Assembly: GCA_944391255.1 (NCBI GenBank) | Contig: CALXSW010000011.1 | Location: forward strand, 1 to 11,939 | Reading direction: 5' to 3' | Length of the DNA: 11,939 bases | Source of the DNA: an uncultured Clostridia bacterium | GTDB lineage: Bacteria; Bacillota; Clostridia; UBA1381 | Shown: positions 1 through 5,453 of the stretch, in pieces | Numbering within the stretch: position 1 is the first letter of the stretch | Layout: each line of letters opens with the position of its first letter | Made by a program: the position numbers and the translations under genes | Notes under the pieces: generated by a model | Database searches by the model: none | Told to the model about the DNA's origin: nothing | What the model saw: the letters and a program-made list of their open reading frames with translations, nothing else

Positions 1-1
1 T

Positions 2-865
2 AAAGGTAATGATATAGTAAATATAGAGGGCGGCTGGGAGAATATATTTACGCTGTTAGATGAGAACTGTATATCATTTGAAGATGAAAAGATGTCTGTC
101 GCTGAATATAAGAAGCTAAAGGAACATTCTAAAAACAAGATATGGCTAAAAGAACAGTCGGTTATAGATATGCCGCGCAGAATAAAGGATAAAGATGAGC
201 TGCGTCTTATAGCTGACGCTGAGAAGCTCGGTGATGACGCGTTTTTGCACGTTTTAAATTATATAAAAACGGGAATGACTGAAAGAGAGGTCGCTCTTGA
301 ACTTGAAATATATATGAAGAAACACGGCGCGAGCGGATTGTCATTTGAAACTATAGTGGCATCGGGAATAAGGTCATCTATGCCGCACGGAGTGGCGAGC
401 GACAAGGTCATAGAGCGCGGAGATCTTGTGACAATGGATTTCGGATGCGTCTATAACGGATATTGCTCTGATATGACAAGAACTATCGTTATGGGTGAGG
501 CTGACGAAAAACAGCGCGAGATATACGATATCGTGCTGAAAGCGCAGCTTGAAGCGTTAAATAACATAAAGATAGGAATGAACTGTTCTGACGCTGACAG
601 GATCGCGCGCACTGTGATAACAGACGCGGGATACGGAATGAATTTCGGTCATTCTTTAGGCCACAGTGTGGGGATAGAAATACATGAAAAGCCTCTCTTT
701 TCGCCAAGAAGCGCTGATATATTAGAGGAAGGACACGTTTTGAGCGTTGAGCCGGGTATCTATATAGATGGCTTTGGAGGCGTGAGGATAGAAGATCTCA
801 TAGGGGTAATAGATGGGGAAATAGTAAATTTCACATCTTCGCCTAAGGAGCTTATAATAGTATAA
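2..865 (+). CDS. pepP: Xaa-Pro aminopeptidase (M24 family), 5' end cut off by the window
   Basis: Cytosolic metallopeptidase that removes an N-terminal residue preceding proline. The frame is open from the first base of the window, so the gene begins upstream; about 287 codons are visible, against roughly 355 for the family, and the missing part is most of the creatinase-like N-terminal domain. The Met at 92-94 is internal and should not be used as the start. Numbering from that Met, the pita-bread domain has the five expected metal ligands: D116 (MDFG), D127 (CSDMTR), H191 (GHSLGHSVG), E220 (SVEPG) and E234 (RIEDL), plus conserved H99 and H198, so the enzyme looks active. The next gene is efp, the same pairing as yqhT/papA and efp in Bacillus subtilis. 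The 178-base gap and a promoter before efp mean that efp can be transcribed separately. No clear terminator follows the stop. Other M24 enzymes (prolidase) cannot be excluded. Confidence 0.9.
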   Translation, partial: KGNDIVNIEGGWENIFTLLDENCISFEDEKMSVAEYKKLKEHSKNKIWLKEQSVIDMPRRIKDKDELRLIADAEKLGDDAFLHVLNYIKTGMTEREVALELEIYMKKHGASGLSFETIVASGIRSSMPHGVASDKVIERGDLVTMDFGCVYNGYCSDMTRTIVMGEADEKQREIYDIVLKAQLEALNNIKIGMNCSDADRIARTVITDAGYGMNFGHSLGHSVGIEIHEKPLFSPRSADILEEGHVLSVEPGIYIDGFGGVRIEDLIGVIDGEIVNFTSSPKELIIV

Positions 866-955
866 ATATTTGTTTATATGAATAATGTTATGGCGCGTGA
901 TATATTGTTATAGGTATAAAACCGCTAAAATCTTTTCTAAAATGCAAAAAAACAC

Positions 956-984
956 TTGCAATTTATGTAAATATTTGATAGAAT
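956..984 (+). promoter_or_regulatory. Promoter of efp (sigma-A type)
   Basis: A TTGCAA -35 box at 956-961 and a TAGAAT -10 box at 979-984 are separated by exactly 17 bases. The -35 box is preceded by a run of seven A at 946-952. Transcription would start near 991, giving a leader of about 75 bases before efp. The region 866-945 between the peptidase stop and this promoter shows no gene and no convincing terminator. Confidence 0.7.
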
Positions 985-1024
985 AAATATGTATATGAAT
1001 TCTATAAATAATAAAGATAAAAGC

Positions 1025-1044
1025 CCCGCACGAAAAAGTACGGG
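1025..1044 (+). other. Short hairpin in the efp leader next to the ribosome binding site
   Basis: Bases 1025-1031 can pair with 1038-1044, six of seven positions matching (one C/A mismatch), around a six-base A-rich loop. No U-tract follows, so it is not a terminator. It ends right before the purine-rich ribosome binding site (1046-1055), where it could affect translation initiation. Its function is inferred only from position. Confidence 0.4.
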
Positions 1045-1064
1045 TGGAAAGGAAGTATAAAAGT

Positions 1065-1628
1065 ATGGTAACAGCAGGTGATTTCAGAAACGGTGTAACG
1101 TTTGAAATGGATGGCGGAGTTTGGCAGGTAGTTGAATTCCAGCATGTAAAGCCGGGTAAGGGCGCGGCTTTTGTCAGAACAAAGATGAAGAATGTTATAA
1201 CAGGAAGCGTTGTTGAAAAATCATTCAGACCAACAGAAAAGTTTGAAAACGCTTACGTTGAAAGAAAGGATATGCAGTATTCATACAATGATGGAGATCT
1301 GTATTATTTCATGGATCAGGAAACATTTGATATGATCCCTATAGCTATGAGCGAAATAGCAGAGCAGATGAAGTTTGTAAAGGAAGAAATGGTCTGTAAG
1401 ATCCTTTCATATAAGGGAAAGGTATTCGATGTTGAGCCTCCTACATTCGTTGAGTTGGCTATATCAGAAACAGAGCCTGGATTTGCCGGAAATACAGCAA
1501 CAGGCGCGACAAAGCCGGCTACACTTGAAACAGGCGCGGTTATTCAGGTCCCGCTTTTTGTTGATGGCTCAGATATCGTAAGAGTAGACACAAGAACAGG
1601 CGAATACATGGAGCGTGTAACGAAATAA
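1065..1628 (+). CDS. efp: Elongation factor P
   Basis: EF-P binds ribosomes stalled on consecutive prolines and promotes peptide-bond formation. The protein has 187 residues, close to the 185 of Bacillus subtilis EF-P. The start is the ATG at 1065: the protein then begins MVTAGDFRNG like known EF-Ps, with a purine-rich ribosome binding site (GGAAAGGAAG) upstream. A GTG at 1044 in frame would add seven residues not seen in the family and lies inside the leader hairpin. Domain I is the KOW-like domain; the loop HVKPGKGAAF places K32 at the tip, the residue modified in EF-P proteins (aminopentanol in B. subtilis, beta-lysine in E. coli). The type of modification here cannot be told from this window. 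The two OB-type domains follow, ending in the conserved VRVDTRTGEYMERV. The gene has its own promoter and is followed after 37 bases by a zinc-ribbon gene, probably in one operon. Confidence 0.97.
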   Translation: MVTAGDFRNGVTFEMDGGVWQVVEFQHVKPGKGAAFVRTKMKNVITGSVVEKSFRPTEKFENAYVERKDMQYSYNDGDLYYFMDQETFDMIPIAMSEIAEQMKFVKEEMVCKILSYKGKVFDVEPPTFVELAISETEPGFAGNTATGATKPATLETGAVIQVPLFVDGSDIVRVDTRTGEYMERVTK

Positions 1629-1665
1629 TCAGAGCACGCAAGGTTTTTTATAAGGAGACTGCGTT

Positions 1666-2202
1666 ATGGCTGAGATTTCAAAAAATATGGCATATTTGAA
1701 GGGCTTGGCAGAGGGCTTGAAACTCTCTGAAAAGTCAGACGAGGGCAAAGTGATCGAAAAGCTGATAGATGTCCTCGGAGCGGCGGCTGAAAAGATCGAT
1801 GAGCTTGAAAAGAGTGTTGCGGAGCTTAGCAACGATATGGCTCTTATAGATGATGATATATATGCTCTTTTCGGTGACGTGGATGATCTAAAGGATTCAA
1901 TAAGCGCTATTGAAGGTGAACCGCCTTTTGAATATGTCGATGATGATGATATGGAACCGTTCTATGACGATGAAGATGAGGGATATGACGAGGACGAGGA
2001 CGATCTGTTTGATCTGTATGATGAAGACGATGATTTGTTTGAGATCCAGTGTCCTGAATGCGGTGACGATGTAGTCGTTGATTTTGAAATGCTGGACGAG
2101 GAAAACAATATAGTTTGTCCGCATTGCCATCAGAAGATCGATCTTATGTTCGATATTCCTGATGAGGATGATGACGACGAACAAGATGAAATAAATGATT
2201 GA
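1666..2202 (+). CDS. Acidic coiled-coil and zinc-ribbon protein of unknown function (CD1247-like)
   Basis: The protein has 178 residues. Residues 1-25 are a short helical region (SKNMAYLKGLAEGL), 28-82 are predicted coiled coil, 91-126 are a very acidic linker with about 23 of 36 residues Asp or Glu, then a four-cysteine zinc ribbon (C129, C132, C151, C154; CPEC and CPHC) and another acidic tail. No signal peptide or membrane segment is seen, so it should be cytosolic. The start ATG has an AAGGAG site eight bases upstream. From memory it resembles a clostridial family named after Clostridioides difficile CD1247 ('CD1247 N-terminal domain'), which I recall as an efp neighbour; its function is not known to me. 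Being 37 bases behind efp with no terminator between suggests co-transcription and perhaps a role linked to translation, but this is inference. Confidence 0.85.
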   Translation: MAEISKNMAYLKGLAEGLKLSEKSDEGKVIEKLIDVLGAAAEKIDELEKSVAELSNDMALIDDDIYALFGDVDDLKDSISAIEGEPPFEYVDDDDMEPFYDDEDEGYDEDEDDLFDLYDEDDDLFEIQCPECGDDVVVDFEMLDEENNIVCPHCHQKIDLMFDIPDEDDDDEQDEIND

Positions 2203-2311
2203 TCATAATAGGGGCTGCAGCAAAATGCACAGACCACATAAAGCAAAAGAACAAAGCAGATAAGCCATTTTTGTGGATTGTTGCTGTTAATGGTCGAGTT
2301 AAAAATTTCAT

Positions 2312-2317
2312 TATAAT
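2312..2317 (+). promoter_or_regulatory. Possible -10 box for a hemW leader transcript
   Basis: A perfect TATAAT lies in an A/T-rich stretch in front of the structured element. No good -35 box is found at 16-18 bases upstream, so this is weak. If used, transcription would start near 2324 and the transcript would contain both the branched element and the terminator. Confidence 0.25.
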
Positions 2318-2333
2318 AATTGCTTTATGTTAC

Positions 2334-2414
2334 GAACGAAACTCACCACTCGACGTACCAACGTACGCCTTCGGGCAAGGGAGAGGCTTCGCCTACCCTT
2401 CGTTTCGTCCGTTC
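2334..2414 (+). other. Branched inverted-repeat element in the gap before hemW
   Basis: This is part of the 295-base gap between the zinc-ribbon gene and hemW, where I see no gene. An outer stem pairs 2334-2342 (GAACGAAAC) with 2402-2414 (GTTTC and GTTC, split by a four-base bulge). Inside are a five-base-pair hairpin at 2354-2367 with loop CAAC, a small C(TTCG)G hairpin at 2367-2376 that shares one base with it, and a hairpin at 2377-2400 made of AAGGG/CCCTT and AGGC/GCCT around a TTC loop. A further stem could form between 2293-2299 and 2348-2354 (GTCGAGT/ACTCGAC), competing with part of this fold. It has the look of a structured RNA or of a dispersed palindromic intergenic element. I do not recognise a known riboswitch. 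Pairings were read by eye. Confidence 0.45.
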
Positions 2415-2438
2415 TGCACTATTTTGCTAAAGCCCCGC

Positions 2439-2484
2439 GAGGCTGCTGCAAACTCGTTGAGTTTTGCAACAGCCTCTTTTTCTT
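2439..2484 (+). terminator. Strong intrinsic terminator just before hemW
   Basis: The arm 2439-2455 pairs with 2459-2476: seven base pairs GAGGCTG/CAGCCTC at the base, one C/A mismatch, then TGC/GCA and AAACTC/GAGTTT with one bulged T, closed by a three-base loop. It is followed directly by TTTTTCTT. The hemW ribosome binding site (GGGAGG, 2485-2490) begins right after the U-tract. It may end efp-operon readthrough or act as an attenuator of hemW. Confidence 0.8.
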
Positions 2485-2497
2485 GGGAGGATATCAA

Positions 2498-3601
2498 ATG
2501 GTGGGATTATATGTGCATATACCGTTTTGCGTAAGAAAATGCGAATATTGTGATTTTGTGTCTTTTCCGGGTATGGAAAACAGGTTTGAGGAATATATAA
2601 ATTCGGTCATAAGGGAAATGGACGAGTACGCGGGAGCAGAGGTGGATACTGTTTTTTGGGGAGGCGGAACGCCGTCTGTACTGCCGGCGGAGCTTATAAA
2701 AAAGCTGTGCGGAGCGATAAACAAAAAATTCAGACTCGCCCCCGATACCGAATGGACAGCTGAAATGAACCCGGGAACGCTGACAGATGAAAAAATCTGC
2801 GCGATGCTTGAGGGCGGGATAAACAGAGCGAGCGTGGGAGTGCAGTCCTTTAATAATAATGAGCTAAGAGCTATCGGAAGAATACATGATTCAGAAACGG
2901 CATATAATACTATTTGCAGGCTGCATGATAATGGATTTAAAAATATAAGTATAGATCTTATGGAAAGTATCCCTCTTCAGACAAGCGAAAGCTTTATGAA
3001 CTCTCTTAATACAGCGGTAAGTCTTCCAATATCGCATATAAGCGTGTACAGTCTTATAATAGAGGACGGGACGCCGCTTAAGAAAAAATACGATGACGGT
3101 GTGTACAATGTTCCGGATGAGGATGAGGATAGAGATCTGTATGCTCTTACAGGCAGGCTTTTAAAGGAATACGGCTATGAACGATATGAGATATCAAATT
3201 ATGCTAAGCCGGGGCATGAGTCACGGCACAATATAAGATATTGGCAGTGCGGCGAATATATAGGACTTGGCGCGGCGGCACATTCGTATATGAGCGGAAA
3301 GAGATATTCAAACACGACGGATCTTAAAAAATATATCAGTGGAGAGGGGATAAAAGAAAATATCGAGATTCTCACCGAAGCTGATAAAATGAGCGAGTTT
3401 ATGATATTGGGAATGCGCATGATGAAAGGCGTGTCGGGAGATGAGTTCAAAAGACTTTTCGGAAAAGGAATAGATGATGTATATGGAGATATACTTAAAA
3501 AGTATATTAGTACAGGATTTATCGATAAAAACGGTGGTTTTTATCGCTTTACCGAAAAGGGTATAGATGTGTCAAACAGCATATTATGTGAGTTCATCTG
3601 A
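2498..3601 (+). CDS. hemW: Heme chaperone HemW (radical SAM, formerly called oxygen-independent coproporphyrinogen oxidase-like)
   Basis: HemW-type radical SAM proteins bind heme and are thought to deliver it to acceptor proteins; they were long annotated as HemN paralogs. The protein has 367 residues, normal for HemW. The start is the ATG at 2498, giving MVGLYVHIPF as in the family, with a GGGAGG site seven bases before it; an in-frame extension upstream to 2327 would be read through the terminator hairpin and has no family counterpart. The CxxxCxxC cluster motif is C11, C15, C18 (CVRKCEYCDF), with VHIPF directly before it as in HemW. The GGGTPS glycine motif is at 55-60, followed by SVGVQSF and the C-terminal HemW domain ending in a winged-helix-like region (FYRFTEKGIDVSN). 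The gene lies just before hrcA, the usual Firmicute order. No terminator is seen between hemW and the hrcA promoter. Confidence 0.93.
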   Translation: MVGLYVHIPFCVRKCEYCDFVSFPGMENRFEEYINSVIREMDEYAGAEVDTVFWGGGTPSVLPAELIKKLCGAINKKFRLAPDTEWTAEMNPGTLTDEKICAMLEGGINRASVGVQSFNNNELRAIGRIHDSETAYNTICRLHDNGFKNISIDLMESIPLQTSESFMNSLNTAVSLPISHISVYSLIIEDGTPLKKKYDDGVYNVPDEDEDRDLYALTGRLLKEYGYERYEISNYAKPGHESRHNIRYWQCGEYIGLGAAAHSYMSGKRYSNTTDLKKYISGEGIKENIEILTEADKMSEFMILGMRMMKGVSGDEFKRLFGKGIDDVYGDILKKYISTGFIDKNGGFYRFTEKGIDVSNSILCEFI

Positions 3602-3657
3602 ACTCTTAACAACAATAAAATGATTTATGAATAAAATATTAAAAATAAAAAAAACAC

Positions 3658-3686
3658 TTGACAAACGATAACAAAAGTGGTATTTT
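3658..3686 (+). promoter_or_regulatory. Promoter of the hrcA-grpE-dnaK operon
   Basis: A consensus TTGACA at 3658-3663 and a TATTTT -10 box at 3681-3686 are separated by 17 bases, again preceded by an A-run. Transcription would begin near 3693, so the CIRCE element overlaps or immediately follows the start point, where HrcA binding would block RNA polymerase. Confidence 0.85.
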
Positions 3687-3697
3687 ATATATAGTTA

Positions 3698-3724
3698 TTA
3701 GCACTCAACTAAAATGAGTGCTAA
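3698..3724 (+). promoter_or_regulatory. CIRCE operator, HrcA binding site
   Basis: TTAGCACTC at 3698-3706 and GAGTGCTAA at 3716-3724 form a perfect nine-base inverted repeat with a nine-base spacer, identical to the CIRCE consensus. HrcA, encoded directly downstream, binds this element and represses its own operon until heat stress titrates the GroE system. It is the only CIRCE in the window. Confidence 0.98.
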
Positions 3725-3770
3725 CAGACAGGATAAAAAATGATGCTTGACGAATCGAAGGGATGCGGAC

Positions 3771-4814
3771 ATGGATCTTAATGAAAGAAAAAAGCTTATA
3801 TTGCAAGCTATAATAGATGAATATATCGGCTCGGCTGAGCCTGTAGGTTCACGAGCCGTATCAAAGAAGCATGAGCTTGGCCTGTCGAGCGCGACAATAA
3901 GAAATGAGATGGCAGATCTTGAGGAGATGGGATACCTTATCCAGCCTCACGCGTCAGCGGGAAGAATACCTTCCGATGCGGGATATAGATTTTATGTAAA
4001 CTCGCTTATGAAGCGCTATAAGCTCGGGCTTGAAACGATCGAGAAATTACAGCATGAACTTGCAGAGCGAGTAGGTATGCTTGACAGGACGATCAAAAGA
4101 GCCGGTTTTCTCACATCTGTGCTGACTGATTACACAACAGTCGTTTCAGCGCCGGTGAGCGAGAGAACAGAGATAAAGAAGATAGACCTTGTTCCTATAT
4201 CTGATAATGCGGTAATGCTTATAATTGTGACAAGGACAGTTAAAAACAGATTGATCAGCACAAGACTTAGCTTTGATGAGTGTCAGAAAGTCGCAGGAAT
4301 ACTGAATGCTTGTCTCAGAGAAAAATCTGCGGATGAGATAACGATGGATACGATACACAGCATTGAGGCGGCAATATCGGAAAAAGTGCCGATAGAACCT
4401 AAGCTCATAATAAACGTGCTGCACTATGTTTATGAGGCGGTGTCGGAACTGGATGACACGGAAATATATGTGCAGAATGCGAAATCGATACTTCAGTATC
4501 CGGAGTACCAAGATGTGAACAAGGCGAGAGATATTTTCACTTTCCTTGAGGATAAACAGAATCTTAAGAAGCTGATAGCAGGATCGGGTGATGATACCGA
4601 GGGAGTCAGCGCGAAGATAGGCGATGAAAATGACGCGGAGATACTTAAAGACTGTTCTCTCGTGACTGTGAATTATTCACTCGACGGAAAGGCAGTCGGA
4701 AAGCTTGGCGTTATAGGGCCTAAGCGAATGAATTATGCAAAGGTTTTTGCGAGTCTTGATCTGATATCGCATGAAATAGACAGTTTGCTCGGTTGTTTTG
4801 ATGATGACCGATAG
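3771..4814 (+). CDS. hrcA: Heat-inducible transcription repressor HrcA
   Basis: HrcA is the dimeric repressor of class I heat-shock genes and acts on CIRCE. The protein has 347 residues, against 343 in B. subtilis. The ATG at 3771 is chosen because AAGGGA at 3758-3763 lies seven bases upstream and the product then begins MDLNERKKLI as in the family; an in-frame TTG at 3747 would add eight unrelated residues. The N-terminal winged helix-turn-helix includes SRAVSKKHELGLSSATIRNE (27-46) followed by MADLEEMGYL, then the HrcA signature HASAGRIPSDAGYRFYV at 60-76. The GAF-like dimerisation region makes up the rest and ends with the conserved GPKRMNYAKVFASLD. It is autoregulated through the perfect CIRCE in its leader. 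grpE follows after 48 bases. Confidence 0.97.
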   Translation: MDLNERKKLILQAIIDEYIGSAEPVGSRAVSKKHELGLSSATIRNEMADLEEMGYLIQPHASAGRIPSDAGYRFYVNSLMKRYKLGLETIEKLQHELAERVGMLDRTIKRAGFLTSVLTDYTTVVSAPVSERTEIKKIDLVPISDNAVMLIIVTRTVKNRLISTRLSFDECQKVAGILNACLREKSADEITMDTIHSIEAAISEKVPIEPKLIINVLHYVYEAVSELDDTEIYVQNAKSILQYPEYQDVNKARDIFTFLEDKQNLKKLIAGSGDDTEGVSAKIGDENDAEILKDCSLVTVNYSLDGKAVGKLGVIGPKRMNYAKVFASLDLISHEIDSLLGCFDDDR

Positions 4815-4848
4815 CGCAGAGATAAAAGCTTGAGGATCTTATGATCAT

Positions 4849-4865
4849 AAGGAGGTATGAGAGTG
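4849..4865 (+). promoter_or_regulatory. Ribosome binding site that decides the grpE start (GTG)
   Basis: AAGGAGGT at 4849-4856 is a near-perfect Shine-Dalgarno site. The ATG at 4857 abuts it and is too close to be used, while the in-frame GTG at 4863 stands six bases away, a normal spacing. I therefore place the grpE start at 4863. Confidence 0.7.
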
Positions 4866-5399
4866 GACAAAAAAGCTGAAAAAGACATGCTTGAAAATGA
4901 GGAAATGGAAACAGTTCAGGCTGATGTCGAGGAAGCGGCCGAAGAGCCAAGCGAAGAGGATAAGCTGAGAGAACAGCTTAAAGAACAGAATGATAAGTAT
5001 TTAAGACTTATGGCAGAATATGATAATTACCAGAAGAGAACACAGCGTGAGAAGGCGCAGAGATACGCTGACGCCGTTGCTGATACTGTTGCGATGCTGC
5101 TGCCGATAGGCGATAATATTGAAAGAGCATTGAAAACAGAGGTAACATCAGAGGATGCTAAAAAATTCAAGGAGGGCGTTGAGCTTGTAATGAAGCAGTT
5201 TATGGATTCGCTTTCAAAGCTTGACGTTAAGCCTATACCGGCTCTGGGAGAACAGTTTGATCCTAATCTTCACAATGCTGTAATGCATGTGGAGGATGAG
5301 TCAGTCGATGACAACACGGTTGTAGAAGAATTCATGAAAGGATATATTTATAAGGATTCAAAGGTTGTCAGACACAGCATGGTAAAGGTTGCAAATTAA
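4863..5399 (+). CDS. grpE: Nucleotide exchange factor GrpE
   Basis: GrpE is the dimeric co-chaperone that releases ADP from DnaK and acts as a thermosensor in the Hsp70 cycle. From the GTG at 4863 the protein has 178 residues (180 from the ATG at 4857), typical for Gram-positive GrpE. It has a charged, acidic disordered N-terminus, a long helical coiled coil with the family stretch KYLRLMAEYDNYQKRTQRE, then PIGDNIERAL, and the C-terminal beta-domain that contacts DnaK (GEQFDPNLHNAVMHVED, and KVVRHSMVKV at the end). It is the second gene of the HrcA-controlled operon; dnaK starts 54 bases downstream with no terminator or promoter seen in between. Confidence 0.96.
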   Translation: MDKKAEKDMLENEEMETVQADVEEAAEEPSEEDKLREQLKEQNDKYLRLMAEYDNYQKRTQREKAQRYADAVADTVAMLLPIGDNIERALKTEVTSEDAKKFKEGVELVMKQFMDSLSKLDVKPIPALGEQFDPNLHNAVMHVEDESVDDNTVVEEFMKGYIYKDSKVVRHSMVKVAN

Positions 5400-5453
5400 T
5401 AAGTATATAAGGTAAAGATATATAAAGGATTTAATTTTCAGGAGGAAAATAAA

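Noticed and set aside
1044..1064. GTG upstream start for efp
   Set aside because: It overlaps the leader hairpin and ribosome binding site and adds residues absent from EF-P; the ATG at 1065 fits the family.
1897..2184. Long minus-strand frame opposite the acidic gene
   Set aside because: It is the complement of GAT/GAC/GAA-rich codons, giving an Ile/Val-rich shadow. It has no ribosome binding site and the + strand gene is well supported.
2327..2497. N-terminal extension of hemW by 57 codons
   Set aside because: The extension would be encoded by the structured element and terminator, and HemW proteins begin near the VHIPF motif, matching the ATG at 2498.
2199..2534. Plus-strand frame of 111 codons across the gap before hemW
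   Set aside because: It runs through the branched element and the terminator, has no plausible ribosome binding site or family features, and overlaps the start of hemW.
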